From: Hyphomonas sp. CY54-11-8 | GTDB lineage: Bacteria > Pseudomonadota > Alphaproteobacteria > Caulobacterales > Hyphomonadaceae | Assembly (NCBI RefSeq): GCF_000682735.1 | Contig: NZ_AWFD01000001.1 | Location: 582,568-646,567 of the forward strand | Reading direction: 5' to 3' | Length of the DNA stretch: 64,000 nt | In this document: piece after piece, positions 43,720-50,329 of the stretch | Numbering within the stretch: the first letter of the stretch is position 1 | How the letters are laid out: every line of letters starts with the position of its first letter | Program-made: the position numbers and the translations under genes | The notes under the pieces: generated by a model | Database searches by the model: none | What the model saw: the letters and a program-made list of their open reading frames with translations, nothing else | What the model was told of the DNA's origin: nothing

Positions 43720-44040
43720 ATGCCCCAGCCTGTCTCATTCCAGGCATACAATGTGACGGTTCCGGACACTTCGGAACGTGCTGCGGCGGGGCAGGGGACA
43801 TCTGAAGCGTCCGAACTGGGAAAGAAGTTCGAGCAGATGCTGTGGACCGAAATGTTGTCCTATGCCGGGCTGGACAAGGCGTTTGCTCAGGATGGCGGTC
43901 AGGCCGCCGAGACGTTCTCCAGATATTTGATCGAATCTATCGCCTCAGACCTTGCCGAGTCTCATCCCATGGGACTGGGGGAGGCCGTGGATCGCACTGT
44001 GGCGGCTAGCCAATCACTACAACAGGATGCAGCAGAATGA
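43720..44040 (+). CDS. flgJ: rod-binding protein, FlgJ N-terminal domain only
   Basis: 106 residues. It corresponds to the rod-cap half of FlgJ (GKKFEQMLWTEMLSYAGLDK, ETFSRYLIESIASDLAES). The muramidase domain of enterobacterial FlgJ is absent, as normal in alphaproteobacteria, where a separate enzyme opens the wall. GGAGG is 9 bases before the ATG. It overlaps the next gene (ATGA). Confidence 0.85.
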   Translation: MPQPVSFQAYNVTVPDTSERAAAGQGTSEASELGKKFEQMLWTEMLSYAGLDKAFAQDGGQAAETFSRYLIESIASDLAESHPMGLGEAVDRTVAASQSLQQDAAE

Positions 44041-44417
44041 GTCAGCCTTCGATCCAGAGCGAAATTGACGGCCTGAAAGAAACACTGGCCCTGGAGCAGC
44101 AATACCTTCTTGCAGGGCGCGCGCGTGAAACCCTTGCTCTGGCGGAGGCAAAACTGTCGGCCATGGACGCACTGGAAACGGCGTTCGGTTCTCTCGAGCC
44201 CGGCTCTGCACCTCGTGCCTTTCAGAACGACATGGTGAAGATCGTGTCTTTGGCGAAAGAGAACGCTGTCCACTTCGAGGCGATCCAGAATGGTTTGCGG
44301 CGCGCCATTGGACGGATGGAGTCTCAGCATGCGAACGCTTATGTCGGCTCCTATACGCAAACAGGTAGCCAGGTGGCGTTTACGGAAGTGACCGGACAAT
44401 TCCTCAAAAAGGCCTGA
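44037..44417 (+). CDS. FlgN-like flagellar chaperone
   Basis: 126 residues, predicted helical throughout. IDGLKETLALEQQYLLAGRA with an alternating coiled-coil pattern, then a C-terminal NAYVGSYTQTGSQVAFTEVT. The size, position between flgJ and flagellin, and helix pattern fit FlgN, chaperone of FlgK and FlgL. Sequence evidence alone is modest because this family is poorly conserved. It is translationally coupled to flgJ. Confidence 0.6.
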   Translation: MSQPSIQSEIDGLKETLALEQQYLLAGRARETLALAEAKLSAMDALETAFGSLEPGSAPRAFQNDMVKIVSLAKENAVHFEAIQNGLRRAIGRMESQHANAYVGSYTQTGSQVAFTEVTGQFLKKA

Positions 44418-44560
44418 CTGGTTAACTGCTTGTACACTCTCCGATTGTATCCAATTCATGAAACCTGGAGGGGTTGGCGGATTTCCGCAGTCAGGACGAC
44501 ACGCAAATTAATCAGGCCGCGATCCGTTCGCTGGCCTCGTTCCTTAGGGATGGGTATAAT
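44418..44560 (+). promoter_or_regulatory. flagellin leader region, probable FlbT target
   Basis: 143 bases between flgN and the flagellin ATG. It holds TTAAC (44422-44426), a strong GGAGGGG (44467-44473) that does not serve the ATG, a GCGG-ATTT-CCGC hairpin (44477-44488), and a 29-codon in-frame open stretch from a TTG at 44474. In Caulobacter FlbT binds the flagellin 5' leader and controls its stability; flbT is 1.7 kb downstream here. Assignment to FlbT is inference. Confidence 0.4.
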
Positions 44561-45808
44561 ATGTCCAGTATTCTGACTAATAATAGCGCAATGGTTGCGC
44601 TTGACACGCTGCGCAACATCAACAAAGACCTCGCATCGGTTCAAAACCAGATTTCGACGGGTAAATCCGTCTCAAGTGCCAAAGACAACGCCGCTATTTG
44701 GGCGATCTCGACCGTCATGTCGACCGACGTCGAAAGCTTCAAGCAAATCTCCGACTCTCTGAACCTCGGTTCTTCGACGGTTGGTGTTGCTCGCGTTGCT
44801 TCCGAGAAAGTCACCGAGCTTCTGCAGGACATGAAAGAGCTGATCGTTACGGCTCAGGGCGCAAACGTTGACCGCACCAAGATCCAGACCGAAATCGGTG
44901 AGATCCGCGAAAACATCGCTTCGGTTGTGGGCGCTGCTCAGTTCAACGGTCTGAACCTGGTTGACGGTTCTTCCTCTGCCGACATGCAGATCCTGTCGTC
45001 GCTCGACCGTAGCTCGTCCGGCACTGTCACGGCTGCGTTCATCGACGTTGCGCGGCATGACCTTTCGATCAGCAACACTGCAACGGGCGCGACCTTTGGC
45101 GGAACGGCTGTTACCGATACTTCGATCATCAACAACGGTGGCACGAACGCCGGTACGGCTGCGACCGTGGCTGACGCCGCAACGCAGAATATCACGATCG
45201 CTGCAGTCGCAGATGGTAACTCCTACCGCATCGTTCTCGACGATTCGGCGACAACCAACAGCCTTGGTCAGCGCACTTTCGAATACGTTGCTGGCACGGA
45301 TGACAGTGTGAACTCTGTTGCTGCCAACCTGGCCAACCAGATCAGCACGTTCTTCGCTGCGACCGGCGAGACCAACTATTCGGTTTCGCGTTCCGATGAC
45401 GTGATCTCCATCACCAACAGCTCGGGCGCAAACCTTTCGGTGACTGCTGCTTCGGCAACGGGCGGTACGGCTGGTACGAGCGCCGGTGGCCTCGGAAACG
45501 TCTCTTCTATCGACGTGACCACGGATGCTGGTGCAACGGCTGCCCTGACCTCGATCGAATCGCTGCTCCAGACGTCCATCGACGCCGCAGCCGGTTTCGG
45601 TTCTTCTCAGACCCGTATCGAAAACCAGACTGACTTCGTCAGCTCCCTGATCGACTCCATGACTTCCGGCATCGGTGGCCTCGTGGACGCAGATATGGAA
45701 GCTGCTTCGGCCAAGCTTCAGGCGCTTCAGGTTCAGCAACAGCTGGGCGTGCAGTCGCTGTCCATCGCTAACCAGGCACCGCAGACACTTCTGTCGCTGT
45801 TCCGCTAA
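44561..45808 (+). CDS. flagellin
   Basis: 415 residues from the ATG at 44561. N-terminal D0/D1: SSILTNNSAMVALDTLRNIN, KDLASVQNQISTGKSVSSAK, and the helix VASEKVTELLQDMKELIVTA. The central 200 residues are Thr/Ala/Gly/Ser-rich surface domain. The C-terminus NQTDFVSSLIDSMTSGIGGL, then LGVQSLSIANQAPQTLLSLF, closes the D0 helix. Base use is noticeably biased to a few codons, as for a highly expressed gene. It is the only filament flagellin in the window and is followed by flaF and flbT. Confidence 0.95.
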   Translation: MSSILTNNSAMVALDTLRNINKDLASVQNQISTGKSVSSAKDNAAIWAISTVMSTDVESFKQISDSLNLGSSTVGVARVASEKVTELLQDMKELIVTAQGANVDRTKIQTEIGEIRENIASVVGAAQFNGLNLVDGSSSADMQILSSLDRSSSGTVTAAFIDVARHDLSISNTATGATFGGTAVTDTSIINNGGTNAGTAATVADAATQNITIAAVADGNSYRIVLDDSATTNSLGQRTFEYVAGTDDSVNSVAANLANQISTFFAATGETNYSVSRSDDVISITNSSGANLSVTAASATGGTAGTSAGGLGNVSSIDVTTDAGATAALTSIESLLQTSIDAAAGFGSSQTRIENQTDFVSSLIDSMTSGIGGLVDADMEAASAKLQALQVQQQLGVQSLSIANQAPQTLLSLFR

Positions 45809-45818
45809 TAAGATGGAT

Positions 45819-45870
45819 AGCCCGGGGACCAATGGCGGTTCCCGGGCTGTCTCTTCTACAAACCCGGGGA
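45819..45870 (+). promoter_or_regulatory. flagellin 3' hairpin with alternative pairing to the flaF ribosome site
   Basis: Segment A AGCCCGGGGA (45819-45828) pairs perfectly (one G-T) with segment B TTCCCGGGCT (45839-45848). Segment C AACCCGGGGA (45861-45870), which carries the flaF Shine-Dalgarno, can pair with the same B over 8 contiguous bases. A:B leaves flaF translatable and may act as terminator or RNA stabiliser; B:C would mask it. That the switch works in the cell is inference. Confidence 0.5.
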
Positions 45871-45877
45871 GGGTGCT

Positions 45878-46267
45878 TTGCAATCACTGGCTTTCAAGGC
45901 TTATGGGGAGGTCAAGCAACGCACCGCTGGGGAGAAAGAAATTGAATTCGCGTTGTTCCGTCAGATCACGGACGCGCTCAAACAGGTTTCTGAGACGGAA
46001 GATGTTCAGCCGTCCGAATGGGCAGACGCCATTCACCGGAACCAGCAATTGTGGACCACGATTGCAATCGATCTGCTTCACCCTGGCAATGCGCTGCCGG
46101 ACGAGATGAAGCGGAGCCTTCTCTATCTCGCAGAATTTGTTCGCCAGACCAGCATGAAAATCATGGCCGGTGAAGGTGAGATCGCTGACCTGATCGAAGT
46201 CAACCAGACCATCATGAACGGTCTTGGGGGTGCAATCGCCGGAGATGCAGCCGGGGAGGGTGCCTAA
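45878..46267 (+). CDS. flaF: flagellar biosynthesis regulator FlaF
   Basis: 129 residues from a TTG; GGGGAGGG precedes it at 6 bases, and no ATG fits. MQSLAFKAYGEVKQRTAGEK and EIEFALFRQITDALKQV at the N-terminus, WTTIAIDLLHPGNALPDEMK and SLLYLAEFVRQTSMKIMAGE follow, all FlaF signs. FlaF is needed for flagellin synthesis and works against FlbT. TTG start and possible RBS masking suggest low or controlled output. Confidence 0.9.
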   Translation: MQSLAFKAYGEVKQRTAGEKEIEFALFRQITDALKQVSETEDVQPSEWADAIHRNQQLWTTIAIDLLHPGNALPDEMKRSLLYLAEFVRQTSMKIMAGEGEIADLIEVNQTIMNGLGGAIAGDAAGEGA

Positions 46268-46701
46268 TGTCGGGACTTGTCTTCAAAGTCGCGCCTGGTG
46301 AGCGGTTCATCATCAATGGTGCAACCCTTGAAAATGGCGACAAACCTGCCCGTATTCGAGTCGTCGAAGGGGATGCCCGTGTCCTACGTTGCCGGGATGC
46401 CATGCATCCGACGGAAGTCGATACGCCGGTCAAGCAGGTCTATTATGCTATTCAGCTCCTGGTGACAGGGGATCTCAAGGAAGACACGACGGTTCCGGCG
46501 ATTGATGCCGAATGCGCCCGCCTTGAAGATGTGTTCGATCACATCGATCCTGAACTCATTCCCGTGCTCCGGTCCATGATCAGCCGGGGAAACTATTACT
46601 CAGCTATGTGCCATCTGCGTCAGATCATGCCGATTGAAGCAGAACTTCTGGCTCTGTCTGGTCGGAGTGCCGAGCCTTTGCTTCAGGCAAAGGTCGCCTG
46701 A
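46267..46701 (+). CDS. flbT: flagellin mRNA regulator FlbT
   Basis: 144 residues. SGLVFKVAPGERFIINGATL, ENGDKPARIRVVEGDARVLR and TPVKQVYYAIQLLVTGDLKE identify FlbT. In Caulobacter it binds the flagellin transcript and limits its life until the hook is complete. The start overlaps the flaF stop (TAATG), a conserved pairing. Confidence 0.93.
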   Translation: MSGLVFKVAPGERFIINGATLENGDKPARIRVVEGDARVLRCRDAMHPTEVDTPVKQVYYAIQLLVTGDLKEDTTVPAIDAECARLEDVFDHIDPELIPVLRSMISRGNYYSAMCHLRQIMPIEAELLALSGRSAEPLLQAKVA

Positions 46702-46705
46702 CCCA

Positions 46706-47536
46706 ATGTTCCAGCCTGCCATTCCGCTCTCCGGTATAGGTGGATGGAAATTCCTGCAGGCGACATATTCGCGCCAGCTGGAATCCTTCAGTGATTCTCC
46801 GCAGATCCGGAATGACCGGGACTACATGCTGGACAAGCTGTCCCAGACAATGACCGTCGACGATTTCATGGCGGACAGGCGCTTGCTGCGCGTGACCATG
46901 ACGGCGTTCGGTCTGGGCGGTGAGGAGTGGAAGGGCGGATTTATCCGAAAGGCGCTGGAAGAGGTCGGAGACCCAGAAAGCACATTCCTGGCCCGCCTGA
47001 ACAACACCAAATACACCAAGTTCGCTGAGGCACTGTCCCCGATTGACGGCAAGATCATAATGTCTTCGGGAGAGCGGGCGAAGATAGCAGTCAATTTCGA
47101 GGCGCAGTCGTTCCGTACCGCGGTCGGCGATGTCGACGACTCGATGCGCCTGGCGCTTAACTACCAGTCCGAGATTGCAGGAATGGTCGGAACTGACTCT
47201 AGCGATAAGGCCATTCTTTACCGGATCCTCGGAGATGTGCCGGTTCGTACCGTGATGCAGACCGCCTTCAATCTCCCGGATGGGATCAGCAGTCTCGATC
47301 TCGACCGGCAGGCAGAGGTGTTCAAGGAACAGATTAAATCCGTGCTCGGAATCAGCGATATGTCTGAGCTGAGTTCACCAGAAATGACCGAGAAGATGAT
47401 CCATCGGTATCTGGCTATGGAGTCAATCGAAAACGGATCGGCTTCCTATTCGTCCGCATCGGCGGCGCTGACCCTGCTCGGCAATGGTGTGGGCAGCCAG
47501 GCGAGTCAGAACCTGTTCCTCAGCCTTCTGTCGTAG
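46706..47536 (+). CDS. DUF1217 flagellar-locus protein
   Basis: 276 residues from the ATG at 46706, 4 bases after flbT. IPLSGIGGWKFLQATYSRQL, NDRDYMLDKLSQTMTVDDFM, LRVTMTAFGLGGEEWKGGFI and EAQSFRTAVGDVDDSMRLAL match the DUF1217 family found in flagellar clusters of Rhizobiales and Rhodobacterales, often in repeated units. The role is unknown; an association with filament or junction assembly has been suggested from position only. Its last 17 bases overlap the 3' end of fliI on the other strand. Confidence 0.78.
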   Translation: MFQPAIPLSGIGGWKFLQATYSRQLESFSDSPQIRNDRDYMLDKLSQTMTVDDFMADRRLLRVTMTAFGLGGEEWKGGFIRKALEEVGDPESTFLARLNNTKYTKFAEALSPIDGKIIMSSGERAKIAVNFEAQSFRTAVGDVDDSMRLALNYQSEIAGMVGTDSSDKAILYRILGDVPVRTVMQTAFNLPDGISSLDLDRQAEVFKEQIKSVLGISDMSELSSPEMTEKMIHRYLAMESIENGSASYSSASAALTLLGNGVGSQASQNLFLSLLS

Positions 47537-48866
47537 GCGTGTTTTCTGCCGGGGGCATTTTGTCATCCGGGCCGAGGATGATCAGCAATTTTTCAAATGC
47601 CGAAGCAATTCCGTCCGGGCTTTTTGTACCCATGAATGCGTCCAGCAACGGGAAAAGTGCGATGGCGTTGTCGCTGTCCATGTCTTTGCCGAACTCATAG
47701 AGGTTCGCTCGCAGCATGGGTTCAAGTTCTTCGTAGAGCGCCAGTGTCCGCCGGCACCGGCGGATGAGGGCGTTCTCGTCATCGGTGGCAGCGTGGGGCA
47801 GGGCCCGAGACACGGATCGCAACACGTCAATGGCCGGGTAGCGCTGCCGCTCAGCAATCTGGCGGGACAGGATGAAGTGACCGTCCAGGATCCCGCGGAT
47901 CATGTCGGCGACGGGTTCTTCCATGTCAGATCCGGCGACGAGGACGGAGTAAATAGCTGTGATGTCACCTTTGTTGCCAAGGCCGGGGCCAGCCCGTTCA
48001 GCGAGTTCCGAAATAACCCTGACCGTCGAGGGTGGGAAAGCATTCAGGGCCGGAGTTTCACCCGCCATGAGGGCCGTTTCGCGGTGCGCCTCGGCAAAGC
48101 GTGTGATCGAGTCGAACAGGAAGAGGACGTTGTGCCCTTCATCCCGGAAATGTTCGGCGGCCGTAATGGCGCAGTAAGCCGCGCGCTTCTTGGCGCCTGG
48201 CGGTTCGCTCGCAGTTGCGGCGACAACGACCGTCTTGGACATAATGGATTGCGGCAGGGTGTTGCGGACAAACTCGTTTACTTCGCGTGAGCGTTCACCG
48301 ATCAGGGCGATGACGACCCGGTCAGCTTCCAGTCCGGCGGCGAGTGAGCCAAGAAAAGTGGACTTGCCGACGCCGGAGCCTGCGAACAGGCCAAGCCGCT
48401 GGCCCTGGCAGATCGGCAGCAACGTGTCGGTCACCATCCAGCCGGTCGCAACACGGCTGCCGATGCCACGGCGGGCATGAGCGGGCAGGGGTGCGGTGTT
48501 CAGCCGGCGATTCGTGGCCCGCATGGGTACGGCCGGTGATGTGGCGCCGGTGATGTCCCCGCGATAGTTGATAATCTGCCCCAGCCAGTGATCGCCAGGT
48601 TCGATGCGTGGTTCTTGTTGGATCTGGACAGCATCTCCGATCCGGATCGCGTCGCAGGGGGAATAAAGGAGCGCGGTGACGCAATCGCCGGAAATGGACA
48701 GGATTTCCCCGAGAATGCTTGTGTCCTGTTTTTCGATGATGATTTCATTGCCGACACCGGCCAGTTCGCTGATCCCCGCGATCTTGACCATGCCGGGGGC
48801 GACCTCAGTGATGGTGCCCCAGAGGCTGTAAAGTGTGAACGAGGGCGAGGCGGCACCCATCGGCAT
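47520..48866 (-). CDS. fliI: flagellar export ATPase FliI
   Basis: 448 residues. The Walker A motif is GLFAGSGVGKSTFLG, Walker B NVLFLFDSITRFAEAHRE, and the type III ATPase signature GETPALNAFPPSTVRVISEL follows. N-terminal strand domain to about residue 90. C-terminal LIRRCRRTLALYEELEPMLR. FliI assembles as a hexamer under the export gate with FliH and FliJ. It is a lone minus-strand gene, divergent from flgB. Confidence 0.95.
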   Translation of the reverse strand: MPMGAASPSFTLYSLWGTITEVAPGMVKIAGISELAGVGNEIIIEKQDTSILGEILSISGDCVTALLYSPCDAIRIGDAVQIQQEPRIEPGDHWLGQIINYRGDITGATSPAVPMRATNRRLNTAPLPAHARRGIGSRVATGWMVTDTLLPICQGQRLGLFAGSGVGKSTFLGSLAAGLEADRVVIALIGERSREVNEFVRNTLPQSIMSKTVVVAATASEPPGAKKRAAYCAITAAEHFRDEGHNVLFLFDSITRFAEAHRETALMAGETPALNAFPPSTVRVISELAERAGPGLGNKGDITAIYSVLVAGSDMEEPVADMIRGILDGHFILSRQIAERQRYPAIDVLRSVSRALPHAATDDENALIRRCRRTLALYEELEPMLRANLYEFGKDMDSDNAIALFPLLDAFMGTKSPDGIASAFEKLLIILGPDDKMPPAENTPTTEG

Positions 48867-48897
48867 GGTGTAAATCCTAACAAAACGGGTCGATCGG

Positions 48898-48946
48898 TTA
48901 ACCCTTTCTTCAACTTATCGCCTGAAGTCTTGTTAACGAGTTAACC
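48898..48946. promoter_or_regulatory. TTAACC motifs between fliI and flgB
   Basis: TTAACC at 48898-48903 and TTAACGAGTTAACC at 48933-48946, 15-60 bases upstream of the flgB ATG and in the 94-base divergent region. CtrA-type half-sites in a close pair, but with N4 not N7 spacing. Confidence 0.45.
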
Positions 48947-48960
48947 AAGACGAGTCTGTC

Positions 48961-49317
48961 ATGATTTCCCAGCTTCCGCTTTTCGAAATCTACGGCGCGA
49001 TGGCCCGTTACGCCGCGGAGAGCCAGAAGGTCAGCGCGACCAATATCGCGCATGCCGATGAGCCTGGTTACAAGGCCAAGCAACTCGAGTCTTTCGAGTC
49101 CTACCTCGCACGTGCTGCCAACAGCGCATCACACACAGGGCTGAACACCTCTTTCAAGGTGGTCGAGTCGGATGGACCTGTCTCGCCGAGTGGCAACTCG
49201 GTCAGCATCGAAATGGAAATGTTCAAATCTGCCGAGGCGGCCGGGCAGCACGAGCAGGCCATGACGGTTTATTCCAAATCGCTAGACCTGCTTCGCACCG
49301 CGCTCGGCAAGTATTGA
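48961..49317 (+). CDS. flgB: flagellar proximal rod protein FlgB
   Basis: 118 residues. YAAESQKVSATNIAHADEPG and YKAKQLESFESYLA match the rod motif of FlgB; the C-terminal helix EMEMFKSAEAAGQHEQAMTV, YSKSLDLLRTALGKY completes it. First gene of the flgB-flgC-fliE-fliQ-flhA-fliR-flhB-fliJ run, which contains no gap over 24 bases. Confidence 0.92.
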   Translation: MISQLPLFEIYGAMARYAAESQKVSATNIAHADEPGYKAKQLESFESYLARAANSASHTGLNTSFKVVESDGPVSPSGNSVSIEMEMFKSAEAAGQHEQAMTVYSKSLDLLRTALGKY

Positions 49318-49328
49318 GGGAGGTCTGA

Positions 49329-49712
49329 TTGAACCCGCTCAAGCAAATCATGATGCAGGCGGTCTCCGGCATGTCGCTGGAGCAGCAGCGTGTCACGCTC
49401 GCATCTGAGAATATCTCGAACGTCGACACACCGGGATACCGCCGCAAGCTGCTGCTGCAGGAAGCACTGCCCGGCAAGGGCGCTGATTTTGCGGCAACCA
49501 AGGTCATGCTGGATGAGACACCGGGTCAGAGGGAGTATGACCCGTCCCATCCCATGTCCGATGAAGACGGTTACGTCACCATGTCCAACGTTTCCCTGAT
49601 CACGGAAATGGCGGACCTGCGCGATGCCAACCGCACTTACGAGGCCAACCTGAATTCGTTTCAGCAGGCCCGCACAATGTATCAGTCGTTACTGGATGTT
49701 CTACGCCGCTGA
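49329..49712 (+). CDS. flgC: flagellar proximal rod protein FlgC
   Basis: 127 residues from a TTG with GGGAGG 7-12 bases upstream; the next start candidates are inside the conserved N-terminus. MQAVSGMSLEQQRVTLASEN and ISNVDTPGYRRKLLLQE are the rod motif; LITEMADLRDANRTYEANLN is the C-terminal helix. Normal neighbour of FlgB. Confidence 0.92.
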   Translation: MNPLKQIMMQAVSGMSLEQQRVTLASENISNVDTPGYRRKLLLQEALPGKGADFAATKVMLDETPGQREYDPSHPMSDEDGYVTMSNVSLITEMADLRDANRTYEANLNSFQQARTMYQSLLDVLRR

Positions 49713-49735
49713 CGCGGTAAGAGGGGAGATGGGTC

Positions 49736-50041
49736 ATGTCGATAGTGGGGTTCAACGCCTATACGGCGCTTAATACCACGCGGCCTGCAGATGCCGCCGG
49801 TTCTGCTGGGGCCGCCGCGAAGACGGGTGATGACAAGAATGTTGTTGCCGAAGGAATTTCAGACTTCAGGGCGGCCCTTCAGCAAGCGGAAGGTTCGGCC
49901 ATGGACACGGCCGTGTCCGGCGCTGATCCACATGCCATGGTCGCTGCGCTCGCGAATGCCGAGATGATGCTCGATGCCGCGGTGACGATCCGCGACAAGG
50001 TCGTCGAAGCTTATCAGGAACTGCTGCGGATGCCGGTCTGA
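49736..50041 (+). CDS. fliE: flagellar hook-basal body protein FliE
   Basis: 101 residues. SDFRAALQQAEGSAMDTAVS, GADPHAMVAALANAEMMLDA, and TIRDKVVEAYQELLRMPV, the FliE C-terminal signature. FliE links the MS ring/export gate to the first rod subunits. Confidence 0.92.
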   Translation: MSIVGFNAYTALNTTRPADAAGSAGAAAKTGDDKNVVAEGISDFRAALQQAEGSAMDTAVSGADPHAMVAALANAEMMLDAAVTIRDKVVEAYQELLRMPV

Positions 50042-50057
50042 GGCCGGAGGGTACGGC

Positions 50058-50321
50058 ATGTCTGAGGCAGAAATCTTCGAGGTTCTGAGAGCGCATATCT
50101 GGGGCGCGGCCATGATGGCTATGCCGATCCTGATTACAACGCTCATCCTGGGCTTCGTCATTGGCCTCCTGCAGGCACTCACCTCTATCCAGGAGATGAC
50201 GCTGACCTTCATCCCGAAGATCTTCGCCGTTGTCGTCGTGTTCTTCCTGTCGCTTGGCTACATGACCCGTATCGCTCTCGACCTTTTCAATAATTACGTC
50301 CTGCCGCTCATTTCAGAATAG
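50058..50321 (+). CDS. fliQ: flagellar export gate protein FliQ
   Basis: 87 residues with two membrane helices (MMAMPILITTLILGFVIGLL and IFAVVVVFFLSLGYMT) around QALTSIQEMTLTFIPK, the FliQ signature. Spacing to fliE is 16 bases and to flhA 8 bases. Confidence 0.95.
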   Translation: MSEAEIFEVLRAHIWGAAMMAMPILITTLILGFVIGLLQALTSIQEMTLTFIPKIFAVVVVFFLSLGYMTRIALDLFNNYVLPLISE

Positions 50322-50329
50322 GCCTCGCC

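Noticed and set aside
44422..44450. sigma-28-like promoter (TTAACTGC ... CCGATTGT) before flagellin
   Set aside because: The -10 is only partly matched and the spacer is 10 or fewer bases rather than 11. Caulobacterales relatives do not normally use FliA, and TTAAC here fits the other motifs better.
44476..44489. sigma-54 -24/-12 promoter (GG ... GC) before flagellin
   Set aside because: The distance between GG and GC is 9 bases, not the strict 10, and the motif falls inside the probable leader.
44474..44560. 29-residue N-terminal extension of flagellin
   Set aside because: Flagellins begin MSSILTNNSAM-like at the inner ATG; an extension would disturb the D0 helix. Kept only as a leader feature.
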